Shown here piece by piece: positions 8,676 through 15,779 of a stretch of DNA of 35,365 nt. A program made the translations under genes and the position numbers. The notes beneath the pieces were generated by a model that did not search any database, had not been told where the DNA came from, and was given only the letters and a program-made list of their open reading frames with translations. The DNA comes from Betaproteobacteria bacterium (GTDB taxonomy: Bacteria; Pseudomonadota; Gammaproteobacteria; Burkholderiales; Casimicrobiaceae), in assembly GCA_027492485.1 (NCBI GenBank), contig JAPUER010000083.1, forward strand, positions 1-35,365, written 5' to 3'. Position 1 is the stretch's first letter, and each line of letters starts with the position of its first letter.

Positions 8676-9047
8676 TTAGGCGGCCGTCGCTGCTTCGGCA
8701 GCTTCAGCGGTGTTGAGGTTCTTGGCCTTTTCGCCGGCCATCATCGGCGACGGCGCCACTTCGGCACCGTCTTTCTGCACCGTCAGGTGGCGCAGCACGG
8801 CGTCGTTGAATTTGAACGCGGTTTCGAGCTCGACCAGCGTGTCGCGATCGCACTCGATGTTCATGCACACGTAGTGCGCCTTGTAAATCTTGTTGATCGG
8901 GTAAGCCAGTTGGCGGCGGCCCCAATCTTCGAGGCGGTGAATCTTGCCGCCCTTGCCGGTGACGAGGGAGCGATAACGCTCGACCATCGTGGGCACTTGT
9001 TCGCTTTGGTCCGGGTGGACGATAAAGACGATCTCGTAATGACGCAT
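8676..9047 (-). CDS. rpsF: 30S ribosomal protein bS6
   Basis: bS6 is the partner of bS18 in the small subunit. This 123-residue protein starts [19 protein letters not shown] and contains the conserved [15 protein letters not shown] and [10 protein letters not shown] segments. The C-terminal tail is rich in alanine and glutamate ([12 protein letters not shown]). Its start at 9047 is preceded by an AAGGG ribosome-binding site. It is the first gene of the operon, with a leader of roughly 170 nt if the TATAAT at 9224-9229 is the -10 element. Confidence 0.98.
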   Translation of the reverse strand: MRHYEIVFIVHPDQSEQVPTMVERYRSLVTGKGGKIHRLEDWGRRQLAYPINKIYKAHYVCMNIECDRDTLVELETAFKFNDAVLRHLTVQKDGAEVAPSPMMAGEKAKNLNTAEAAEAATAA

Positions 9048-9223
9048 CGGTCATTTCCCTTTCAGTCTATGGACAGTGGATGGCGCTTGCTGCATTGCAG
9101 CCGGCGCCGTTCGAACTGACCCCCGGCGTTTGTTGTTGGCGCCTTGCTGACGGTCGGCTTTGGTGCTCTCGCACCGGCTGCCGGCCGCACACAAGGCGTG
9201 TTTGCCGTGGAGCAGAGCCAAAG

Positions 9224-9229
9224 ATTATA
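9224..9229 (-). promoter_or_regulatory. Candidate -10 element for rpsF
   Basis: A perfect TATAAT is read on the minus strand about 177 bp upstream of the rpsF start. No good -35 hexamer is found 16-18 bp further upstream, so only the -10 is convincing. The leader between here and rpsF includes a small palindrome (GCTGCAATGCAGC, minus strand) and could be the autoregulatory region, which was not tested. Confidence 0.45.
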
Positions 9230-9335
9230 TCCCGAGCTGCGACAGGGCGCCCGCGGCGTTCGTCGCTTCTGACCATGCCGCGGCGCATTTGCTGCAACGC
9301 AACATTGGGGCGGAAAATCGACGCTGACGCGCAAT

Positions 9336-9379
9336 AAATTGACCTGAGTCAATTTCGGCAGGCGGCAACCGGCAACAAT
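9336..9379 (+). promoter_or_regulatory. FNR/ANR-type box and -10 element upstream of the flavodiiron-like gene
   Basis: AAATTGAC-CTGA-GTCAATTT (9336-9355) is a perfect inverted repeat. Its core TTGAC-N4-GTCAA (9339-9352) has the spacing of FNR-family boxes (TTGAT-N4-ATCAA) with one changed base per half. A -10-like AACAAT at 9374-9379 is centred 31 bp downstream, which would place the box near -41.5, the class II activator position. The downstream gene encodes a flavodiiron-type protein, for which oxygen- or NO-responsive control makes sense. Confidence 0.55.
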
Positions 9380-9495
9380 CCGCCGGACGATTCTTAGTTA
9401 TCGACGCCAACCCGAATGTTCGGGCAAGCGCAGCAGTTGCGCCACCGCCGTCCGGCGAGCGCAGTCGACACGCGGCAAAGAAGTATGGAGTACGC

Positions 9496-10281
9496 ATGTT
9501 CGCCCCCACCGAGCTTTACAACGACGGTAAACACATCTGCATCTCGTTTTCCGATCTGGTCAGCGAAGCCGGCGACGCCGTCCAGGCCAACCAGTTTCTG
9601 GTCGTCGACAACGGCGACGACGCCCTGATCGATCCGGGCGGCAACATGACCTACCACGCGCTGTACATGACCATGTCGCGCTATGTGCCGCCGAAGAAGC
9701 TGCGCTACGTCTGCGCCTCGCACGCCGACCCGGACATCATCGCCTCGCTCGCGCGCTGGCTAGGCGGCACCGACTGCCAGCTGGTCATCTCCAGCATCTG
9801 GTCGCGTTTTGCGCCGCATTTCTGTACCGGCACCAGCACCGAGGGCCGCATCATGGCGATCAAGGACGAGGGCGCCATCCTGCCGCTGGGCAAAAGCAGT
9901 CTGCACGTGATTCCGGCGCACTTTCTGCACGCCGAGGGCAACTTCCAGTTCTACGATCCGGTGTCCAAGATCCTGTTCTCCGGCGATCTTGGCGCCTCGC
10001 TGATGCCGCCGAAGATCTGCGGTCAGGCAGTCCCCAATTTCGCCCGCCACATTCCGAACATGGAAGGCTTCCACCGCCGCTACATGGTGTCGAACAAGGT
10101 TTGCCGCCTGTGGGCGCGCATGGTGCGCCAGCTCGACATCGAGATGATCGTGCCGCAGCACGGCCCGTTCTTCAAGGGCCCCACCATGTGCAACCAGTTC
10201 ATCGACTGGGTCGAGAACCTCTCCTGCGGCGTCGACCTCGTTTCCGAGGCGAACTACATGCTGCCGCAGTCGCGACTGTGA
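9496..10281 (+). CDS. Stand-alone flavodiiron-type metallo-beta-lactamase domain protein (oxygen-binding di-iron protein-like)
   Basis: The 261-residue protein has only the di-iron beta-lactamase-fold domain of flavodiiron (FprA/ODP) proteins and lacks the C-terminal flavodoxin domain. Likely metal ligands are His76, Asp78 and Asp80 (motif HADPD, where classical flavodiiron proteins have HxExD), His145 in FLHAEGN, Asp164 in FSGDLG and His222 in PQHGPF. The HAEGNFQFYDP stretch is characteristic. Relatives reduce O2 or NO or act as oxygen sensors; which applies here is not known, and a redox partner would have to come from elsewhere. GGAG precedes the ATG at 9496. An FNR-type box lies upstream, suggesting low-oxygen induction. 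Confidence 0.85.
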   Translation: MFAPTELYNDGKHICISFSDLVSEAGDAVQANQFLVVDNGDDALIDPGGNMTYHALYMTMSRYVPPKKLRYVCASHADPDIIASLARWLGGTDCQLVISSIWSRFAPHFCTGTSTEGRIMAIKDEGAILPLGKSSLHVIPAHFLHAEGNFQFYDPVSKILFSGDLGASLMPPKICGQAVPNFARHIPNMEGFHRRYMVSNKVCRLWARMVRQLDIEMIVPQHGPFFKGPTMCNQFIDWVENLSCGVDLVSEANYMLPQSRL

Positions 10282-10306
10282 CGACCGGACACGGTAGCAG
10301 CCCGTT

Positions 10307-10386
10307 ATTGGCTTTTCGCTGGAAACGTTATGTAATAGGGCGGAGCAACCGGAAATACACGAAGTCGACAATCGTGTAAAACCGGC
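10307..10386 (+). repeat. Dispersed 80-bp intergenic repeat, copy 2
   Basis: ATTGGCTTTTCG is followed by a degenerate GCGCAT-like hexamer (10325-10330), 33 bases with GGG at the shared position, and GTCGAC (10364-10369). It lies between the flavodiiron-like gene and ssrA and points toward ssrA. Confidence 0.65.
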
Positions 10387-10474
10387 CGCCAGCGCCTATC
10401 TAAAGCCGTTGCCATTGAAAAGCCATTGCCGTCCGCGTTTGCCGCCGCAATTGACCGGTGGACCGGTGCCGACG

Positions 10475-10501
10475 TTGAAATCGGCGGCGAGGGACTAACA
10501 T
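10475..10501 (+). promoter_or_regulatory. Possible ssrA promoter
   Basis: TTGAAA (10475-10480) and TAACAT (10496-10501) are separated by only 15 bases. Transcription would start about 37 bases before the mature tmRNA 5' end, leaving a short leader for RNase P to remove. The short spacer makes this uncertain. Confidence 0.3.
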
Positions 10502-10544
10502 ACGTCTTCACTGAACGCGATTCACGTGCTCAACAACGATTTCC

Positions 10545-10934
10545 GGGCCCGACCTGGTTTCGACGGGAGTTCTGATATGCGCTTGGGGCATGTCGAGGGG
10601 TAGCTCCTCGTTAATCCGCTGCAAAGCAATTTAATTGCAAACGATAGCTTCTACGGCGAAAGCCGTCTCGCAGCCTAATTAAAAACTAGGTTCGAGTGTT
10701 GCAGCAGGGGACGTGGACCCTGCGCCGAGCCGGGTAACTGGTAAAGCCGCAACATCCTCTTGCCACGGGTAGGGTGCGCGACTGTCTGCGGCGCGCGTCC
10801 GAAATCAAGCGGGCTGGCTGGCGGCGAGGGTGCTCATGCTCGCGTCGACGGCAAGATCAAATCACTGAGCTAAGCATGTAGTCCCGACCATCGATGGCTT
10901 TCGGACGCGGGTTCAATTCCCGCCGGGTCCACCA
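10545..10934 (+). ncRNA. ssrA: Transfer-messenger RNA (tmRNA)
   Basis: tmRNA rescues stalled ribosomes and adds a degradation tag. The 5' acceptor strand GGGCCCG (10545-10551) pairs with CGGGTCC (10924-10930), followed by encoded ACCA (10931-10934). The conserved 5' block GACCTGGTTTCGACGGG and a T-arm GCGGG-TTCAATT-CCCGC are present. The resume codon is GCA at 10637, and the reading frame to TAA at 10676-10678 gives ANDSFYGESRLAA. The LAA end is the usual ClpXP signal, but the middle is longer and different from common proteobacterial tags. It is the one-piece form. Confidence 0.97.
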
Positions 10935-10940
10935 CCAAGT

Positions 10941-10977
10941 CAAAAGGCCTGCCCGATAGGGTGGGCCTTTTGTTTTG
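10941..10977 (+). terminator. Rho-independent terminator of ssrA
   Basis: CAAAAGGCC (10941-10949) pairs with GGCCTTTTG (10964-10972) around a GC-rich loop that can extend the stem. It is followed by TTTT. It starts seven bases after the tmRNA 3' end. Confidence 0.85.
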
Positions 10978-11184
10978 GGAGGTACGGAGCGAGTGGTAGC
11001 CCGTTCGCCTGAGCGACGGGGTTGGAACCCCATCCAGCCGCCAAACCCTCCAACCGTTCCGCGCGTGCGTCGGACGCTCCGTTCAGAGCCTGCGGGGATG
11101 GACGGCACTTGTTCGGCGCGTCCGTAGCTTGAAAGTGATAGGTACTCAGGTACGTTCTGGAAGGTACTGATTTCACGAAATGTC
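10978..11184 (+). other. Intergenic stretch downstream of ssrA, no gene seen
   Basis: No convincing coding sequence was found here. Three AGGTAC units (11140-11145, 11148-11153 and 11162-11167) lie just upstream of the MerR-type promoter and could be part of an operator. The 3' flank of ssrA is a common integration site in bacteria, but no integrase and no second copy of the tmRNA 3' end was found in this window. Confidence 0.4.
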
Positions 11185-11215
11185 TTGACATTAACGCTAA
11201 CTTGAGACTTAGAGT
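11185..11215 (+). promoter_or_regulatory. MerR-type promoter/operator 1 (upstream of the DJ-1/PfpI gene)
   Basis: TTGACA (11185-11190) and TAGAGT (11210-11215) are separated by 19 bases, the long spacer typical of MerR-activated promoters. The spacer holds the imperfect dyad CTAACTT-GA-GACTTAG. The first ten bases (TTGACATTAA) and the TTGA-centred core are shared with operator 2 at 12663-12693. A merR gene lies two positions downstream. Confidence 0.7.
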
Positions 11216-11248
11216 TCGGCTGTTGCAAACTCCAGTTCGGGATTCACC

Positions 11249-12055
11249 ATGTTCACGTTCTTGCTCAACCGCAGCGTTCCAGCGCTACTCGCTGTCCTGA
11301 TGTCGCAGGCTGCCAACGCACAAACGACCACGGCTGCTGACGCGGCCGCATCGCCGACACGGAAAGTGTTGATTGTCATGACCAACCATGCGGCGTATCC
11401 CTCCCGCAGCGACACCACCGGTCTGTGGTTGACTGAACTGACGCACTTCTATGACGTGATCTTGCAGGCGGGTTACCGCATGGACTTCGTCAGTCCGCTG
11501 GGCGGCAAGGTGCCGCTCGACGAGCGCAGCCTGGGCTGGTTGTACATGGACGACGCGGCGAGGGCGTATTTGCAGGATCAGGCTTTCATGGGGCGGTTGC
11601 AAGCAAGCAAAGCCGCGGCCAGCGTGAATCCTGCCGAGTATCTGGCCATCTACTACACCGGAGGGCACGGCACGATGTGGGATTTCAAGGGCAACAAGGA
11701 TTTGCAGCGCATCGCCGAAGCGATCTACCGACAGGGTGGCATCGTGTCGTCGGTGTGCCACGGTGCGGCCGGGCTTCTCGACCTGCAGACCGAGGGCGGT
11801 AGACCGTTGATCGAAGGACGGCTGGTCACCGGCTTCTCGAACACGGAAGAGACCCTGTCCGGCGTGAAGGACCAGGTTCCCTTTTTGCTGCAGGATGAAT
11901 TGCAAAGCCGTGGTGCCAAGTACGACAAGTCCATCATTCCCTTCCGGAGCTATGCGGTCACCGACGGCAGACTGGTCACCGGTCAAAACCCAAGCTCGGG
12001 TAAGGCGGTTGCGGAGGCCCTGCTTCAGGCGATCGAAGTGAACCGCGTTCGCTAA
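11249..12055 (+). CDS. Exported DJ-1/PfpI family protein (Hsp31-like)
   Basis: The protein of 268 residues has a signal peptide (cleavage after SQAANA, about residue 24) and a class I glutamine-amidotransferase-like fold. The nucleophile elbow is IVSSVCHGAAGL with Cys170 followed by His171. Glu63 (WLTELTHFY) occupies the acidic position seen in Hsp31/DJ-1 enzymes, and a YYTGGHGTMWDF loop (136-146) is also typical. Cytoplasmic relatives act as glyoxalase III, chaperones or amidases; an exported version is less common. It has a MerR-type promoter and is followed by merR after 31 bp, so the two are probably one transcript. The substrate is unknown. Confidence 0.87.
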   Translation: MFTFLLNRSVPALLAVLMSQAANAQTTTAADAAASPTRKVLIVMTNHAAYPSRSDTTGLWLTELTHFYDVILQAGYRMDFVSPLGGKVPLDERSLGWLYMDDAARAYLQDQAFMGRLQASKAAASVNPAEYLAIYYTGGHGTMWDFKGNKDLQRIAEAIYRQGGIVSSVCHGAAGLLDLQTEGGRPLIEGRLVTGFSNTEETLSGVKDQVPFLLQDELQSRGAKYDKSIIPFRSYAVTDGRLVTGQNPSSGKAVAEALLQAIEVNRVR

Positions 12056-12086
12056 CTTTTTTGCGAACACGACGGCAAGGAGTACC

Positions 12087-12521
12087 ATGAAAATCGGCGA
12101 ATTGGCCAAGCGCAGCGGCTTGGCACCCTCCACGATCCGCTTCTACGAAACCAAGGGACTGTTGAACGCGGTCAGCAGGCAGAGCAATGGCTACCGGGAA
12201 TACCCTCTGGGAGCCGTTGCGCTGCTGTCGATCATTGCCAATGCGCAGCAAACGGGCTTCACGCTGGACGAGATCAGACAAATTCTTCCCGAGGACATCG
12301 CGCGCTGGCAACATGACGAGCTACTGGCCGCACTGCGAAAGAAGATTCGGGACATTGAATCGATGGAGGTTCGGCTGGCGCAGAACAAGGCTCACCTTCA
12401 GAACTTGATTCAACTGATCGACACCAGGCCCGCGGACATGGATTGTTCGGACAACGCGGCGCGGGTGTTGGACAGCATGGGCATTGCCGGCACCCGGAAG
12501 TCCGATAGTCGTGTGAAGTAG
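12087..12521 (+). CDS. MerR family transcriptional regulator
   Basis: This short regulator (144 residues) has an N-terminal MerR winged helix-turn-helix (MKIGELAKRSGLAPSTIRFYETKGLL, then GYREYPL near 36-42). A long dimerisation helix covers about residues 75-115, and the C-terminal tail contains the only cysteine (DMDCSDN). It lacks the multi-cysteine pattern of classical metal sensors, so the inducer may be an organic or redox signal. An AAGGAG site precedes the ATG. Two promoters with 19-bp spacers and a shared dyad flank it, which suggests that it controls its own operon and the decarboxylase-like gene. Confidence 0.92.
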   Translation: MKIGELAKRSGLAPSTIRFYETKGLLNAVSRQSNGYREYPLGAVALLSIIANAQQTGFTLDEIRQILPEDIARWQHDELLAALRKKIRDIESMEVRLAQNKAHLQNLIQLIDTRPADMDCSDNAARVLDSMGIAGTRKSDSRVK

Positions 12522-12662
12522 CGCTTGGCCGTGAAAGCCGCTTGGCGAGGCTGCGAGCGCCAGCGCCTGCGACGACCGGTTGTTCGCCACACTCAAGAAG
12601 ACAACGCACAAGCCTTCGGGCTCCTGCCGAGGCAACTCGCACATCCCATTTCAAAAATACGC

Positions 12663-12693
12663 TTGACATTAAAGTTAAGTTGAAACTTAAGCT
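12663..12693 (+). promoter_or_regulatory. MerR-type promoter/operator 2 (upstream of the ADC-like gene)
   Basis: TTGACA (12663-12668) and a weak TAAGCT (12688-12693) are 19 bases apart. Between and over them is the perfect dyad TTAAGTT-GA-AACTTAA. The layout and sequence match operator 1 at 11185-11215. Confidence 0.7.
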
Positions 12694-12763
12694 ACGCAAA
12701 GACTTGCAGGAAATGCCTTCGGGAACTGTTTGCGATGGCGATGCAACAAGTCAAAACGAAAAC

Positions 12764-12781
12764 TTAACTTGAAACTCGAAT
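12764..12781 (+). promoter_or_regulatory. Third copy of the MerR operator core
   Basis: TTAACTTGAAACTCGAAT aligns with the operator cores of the two MerR-type promoters (core TAAsTTGAAACT) but has no TTGACA at the matching upstream position. It lies just before the ribosome-binding site of the ADC-like gene and could be a repressing or auxiliary site. An inverted TTGACATT (read on the minus strand) lies at 12779-12786. Confidence 0.45.
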
Positions 12782-12797
12782 GTCAAAGGGTATCGCA

Positions 12798-13787
12798 ATG
12801 AGTATCAAAAATCTCATCGTCGCAGCAGGACTGTCGCTGGGCGCCATAGCCCACCACGCGTGGGCGCAAAGTGCTCCGGATGTCCAACCGCGTGCAACCA
12901 CCATCATCGATCTCGGCGGCCACAAGGTTCCCGTGGCTGCCGGTGGCTTGTACGACCGCTTCCGCTCCAATCCACCACTGTCCGTCATTCGGGAGGAGGC
13001 GCCCGACATCGACCTGAGCTGGTTCAAGGGGCTCAGCAAAGTCAAAACCGATATGGGATTTGAGTCTTACTCGCCCAACTTTTATTACAAGAACCGGCGC
13101 GTAACGGCCATCTTTACCGCTGACCTGGAACGATTGACCGCACTGATTCCGGCTGCGGTGCTGAAAGAAGTGCAACCGTTGCAGGTATGGCCCGGGCGGG
13201 GCGTCGTCGCCATTACCGCATACGCCTACGACTATTGCGACAACGACAGCTACAACGAGATCGGCATCTCCGTCGTCACCAACAAACCGGGTGAGTCGAA
13301 TTGGGGGCCGTTTACCTTGCTTGGCCAGTCGCTGTCCAAGGACTTCTGGGGATATGTCGTCAAACTTCCGGTCAACACCGAACTGGCACGGGTTCGCGGC
13401 GTGGTGGGGTACAACCTGCCCAAATGGCGGACCGAGATCGACCTGAAAGACACACTCGACTCGTTGACCGTCGAAATTTACGACAACCAGACCGGCAAGG
13501 TCGACGTGACGTTTGCTGCGAAGAAGCTGGACAAGCTCTCGGACAAAGCGACTCTGGCCACCAGCAACTTCACCAACCTGGATCGCGCCGATCGTTTGAC
13601 GACGGGTTATGCCGTATCCCGCGACTTGAGCCACGCGTCCAGCACCGACGCGGATGCGTTCAAGTTGACGCTGGGTACGGGCGGCCTGTCCGATTTCATT
13701 CGTGCGCTGCAACTGGGCAAGATGCTGAGATACGAGTACGTGCCCGATTTTCAAAGTGCCTTGTATGCGCCAAAGCCGCTGCGCTGA
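12798..13787 (+). CDS. Exported acetoacetate decarboxylase (ADC) family protein
   Basis: The 329-residue protein has a signal peptide (cleavage near AWA-QS, residue 23) followed by an ADC-like fold. The segment GVVGYNLPKW (201-210) corresponds to the GxPKK catalytic loop of ADC, with Lys209 as the possible Schiff-base lysine. RRVTAIFTADLERLTALIPA is the usual N-terminal strand-helix segment. Known ADC enzymes are cytoplasmic, so an exported member probably acts on another substrate. The ATG at 12798 is chosen because AAAGGG precedes it; an in-frame ATG at 12780 would lie inside the operator copy. Base composition is less GC-rich than in the flanking genes. Confidence 0.82.
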   Translation: MSIKNLIVAAGLSLGAIAHHAWAQSAPDVQPRATTIIDLGGHKVPVAAGGLYDRFRSNPPLSVIREEAPDIDLSWFKGLSKVKTDMGFESYSPNFYYKNRRVTAIFTADLERLTALIPAAVLKEVQPLQVWPGRGVVAITAYAYDYCDNDSYNEIGISVVTNKPGESNWGPFTLLGQSLSKDFWGYVVKLPVNTELARVRGVVGYNLPKWRTEIDLKDTLDSLTVEIYDNQTGKVDVTFAAKKLDKLSDKATLATSNFTNLDRADRLTTGYAVSRDLSHASSTDADAFKLTLGTGGLSDFIRALQLGKMLRYEYVPDFQSALYAPKPLR

Positions 13788-13941
13788 AACATCGCATGCC
13801 GAAGGCGCCGTCTCTTCGTCGCCGCCCGGTTGCGGCTCGCCCATCGAAGCGCTGGAACATTATGTTTCGCAATCCGACGCTGCAGCAGGCACGCTACCTG
13901 CTGGCTTTGACCAGTAGCGCAACAATTTCCAGGAGCACGCC

Positions 13942-14472
13942 ATGACATCGACCACACTCGTTCGCTGCACGCACGAGCGGCACGCCACCGCCATTCTGGA
14001 CATCTTCAACGAGGCGATCCTGACCTCGACGGCGCTGTACGACTACCGGCCGCGCGCGCCGGAAAGCATGGCGCCTTGGTTCGAGACGAAGCGGAAGGGC
14101 AACTTTCCGGTGATCGGGATCGAGAGCCAGGACGGAACACTACTGGCATTCGGCAGTTACGGCAGCTTTCGGGCCTGGCCGGCGTACAAGTACACGGTCG
14201 AGCATTCGGTGTACGTGCACCAGGCGCATCGCGGTCGCGGCCTGGGCCTGCAGATCATGCAGGCCCTCATTGCCGCTGCCCGCGACAACGACGTGCACGC
14301 CATGATGGGCGGCATCGATGCCACCAATGCCGGCAGCATCGCATTGCACGAGCGTTTGCAGTTCCGCCACGTCGGCACGTTGCCGCAAGTGGGGTTCAAG
14401 TTCGGCCGCTGGCTGGATCTGGCCTTCTATCAACTGCTGCTGGACACCCCACACAACCCGGTGGATGGCTGA
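13942..14472 (+). CDS. GNAT family N-acetyltransferase (phosphinothricin acetyltransferase-like)
   Basis: The protein is 176 residues long. The acetyl-CoA-binding motif is HRGRGLG (96-102) after the SVYVHQ strand. IFNEAILTSTALYDYRPR near the N-terminus and GGIDATNAGSIALHERLQF near residues 123-141 are typical of the PAT/MddA group, which acetylates phosphinothricin-like compounds or methionine sulfone. AGGAG precedes the ATG. It is followed after 11 bp by a class V aminotransferase and probably shares its transcript. The actual substrate cannot be set from sequence. Confidence 0.88.
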   Translation: MTSTTLVRCTHERHATAILDIFNEAILTSTALYDYRPRAPESMAPWFETKRKGNFPVIGIESQDGTLLAFGSYGSFRAWPAYKYTVEHSVYVHQAHRGRGLGLQIMQALIAAARDNDVHAMMGGIDATNAGSIALHERLQFRHVGTLPQVGFKFGRWLDLAFYQLLLDTPHNPVDG

Positions 14473-14483
14473 GGATCGCACCC

Positions 14484-15638
14484 ATGCGCCGCCACTTCCT
14501 GCTCGACCCCGCCACTGTCTTTCTCAATCACGGCAGCTTTGGTGCCTGTCCGCGTGAGGTGTTTGACGCACAGCAGCGCTGGCAACTGGAGATGGAGAGG
14601 AATCCGGTGGCCTTTCTTGGCCGGCGCTCGGCGGGGTTGCTGCGCCATGCGCGCGAGCGGCTGGGCGCGCTGATAGGTGCCCGCGCCGACGATCTGGTGT
14701 TCATGCCGAACGCGACGACCGGCGTCAACACGGTGGCGCAGTCGTTGCCCCTGGCGCCGGGCGACGAAGTGCTGACCACCGACCTCGAATACGGCGCCTG
14801 CGACGCCACCTGGCTGCGCGTCTGCGAGCGCGCCGGGGCCGTGTACAAACGTGTCGAAATTCCACTGCCGTTTCGGCGCGACGAGTTCGTCGCCCGTGTC
14901 CTCGCCGGTGCCAGCGAGCGCACGCGGCTGATCTTCGTCAGTCACATCACCTCGACGACCGCGCTGATCCTGCCGATTGCCGAGCTTTGCGCGGCGGCGC
15001 GTGCCCGCGGCATTCTGACGCTGATCGACGGCGCCCATGCGCCGGGGCAGATCGCGCTCGACCTCGATACCATCGGCGCCGATTTCTACGTCGGCAATTG
15101 CCACAAATGGCTCTGCGCGCCGAAGGGCGCCGGTTTCCTGCGCGCGCGACCGGAGCATCATGCGCTGCTCGATGCGCTGGTGACCAGTTGGGGCTACGCC
15201 GCGGGCACCGGCGGCCACGCCGGGTTCGACGCGTATCTGGGCAGCACGCCGCTGGAGCGCCGCATGCAGTGGCAGGGTACGCGCGACATTGCGTCCTGGC
15301 TCGCGGTGCCGGCGGCGATCGATTTTCAGGCGCAACACGATTGGCCCGCCGTGCGCGCCCGCTCGCACGCGCTGGCGCGTCGCGCGCACGACACGCTGAT
15401 CGCTCGCCACGGCTTGTCACCGGTTGCACAGGACGACGACTGGGCGCAAATGGTGGCGATTCCGGTGCCCGCGCAGGACGCCGACGCACTGCGCCGCCGC
15501 CTCTACGACGAGAGCCGCATCGAAGTGCCGGTGACCACACATGCCGGCCAAACGTTCGTGCGCGTGTCGGTGCAGGGCTACAACACAGAAAGCGACATCG
15601 ATGCGTTGCTGGCGGCGCCGGCGCTGGCGCGCTCATGA
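14484..15638 (+). CDS. Class V aminotransferase (isopenicillin N epimerase-like), PLP-dependent
   Basis: This 384-residue enzyme has the fold type I arrangement of the class V group. The N-terminal FLNHGSFGACP (13-23) is characteristic of isopenicillin N epimerase-like proteins. The cofactor loop PNATTGVN is at 75-82, Asp182 in LIDGAHAPGQ contacts the PLP pyridine nitrogen, and Lys208 in GNCHKWLCAPKG forms the Schiff base. The frame is open further upstream, but the ATG at 14484 has a GAGG site and gives the normal N-terminus. Relatives include cysteine desulfurase-like and epimerase enzymes; the substrate is unknown. It lies 11 bp after the GNAT gene. Confidence 0.88.
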   Translation: MRRHFLLDPATVFLNHGSFGACPREVFDAQQRWQLEMERNPVAFLGRRSAGLLRHARERLGALIGARADDLVFMPNATTGVNTVAQSLPLAPGDEVLTTDLEYGACDATWLRVCERAGAVYKRVEIPLPFRRDEFVARVLAGASERTRLIFVSHITSTTALILPIAELCAAARARGILTLIDGAHAPGQIALDLDTIGADFYVGNCHKWLCAPKGAGFLRARPEHHALLDALVTSWGYAAGTGGHAGFDAYLGSTPLERRMQWQGTRDIASWLAVPAAIDFQAQHDWPAVRARSHALARRAHDTLIARHGLSPVAQDDDWAQMVAIPVPAQDADALRRRLYDESRIEVPVTTHAGQTFVRVSVQGYNTESDIDALLAAPALARS

Positions 15639-15730
15639 GCAGCAGAACACCGCCCTGGTGCAATCGGGGTGTACGGCCAGACTGAGCGCAGCGCGTTCGC
15701 GCGTTGGCTCCGCTCATTGGCGAATTCCAC

Positions 15731-15778
15731 ATGCCGGCGCATGAAACCGATTACCTGATCATCGGCGCTGGCGTCGCA
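15731..15778 (+). pseudogene. Remnant of a flavin/NAD(P)-binding protein N-terminus
   Basis: The sixteen codons from the ATG read MPAHETDYLIIGAGVA, a textbook start of an FAD- or NAD(P)-binding oxidoreductase (beta strand plus GxGxxA). After this the frame loses similarity, because it runs into the 3' end of the cupin gene on the other strand. This looks like a gene cut by a deletion or rearrangement. It is short, so chance resemblance is possible. Confidence 0.5.
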
Positions 15779-15779
15779 A

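Noticed and set aside
10857-11228. Minus-strand frame of 123 codons next to ssrA
   Set aside because: It overlaps the tmRNA 3' end and terminator. The WWTRRELNPRPKA stretch comes from the reverse complement of the tmRNA T-arm, a known source of false genes.
11285-12133. 282-codon minus-strand frame over the DJ-1/PfpI gene
   Set aside because: Antisense shadow; the plus strand has a signal peptide, catalytic Cys elbow and promoter.
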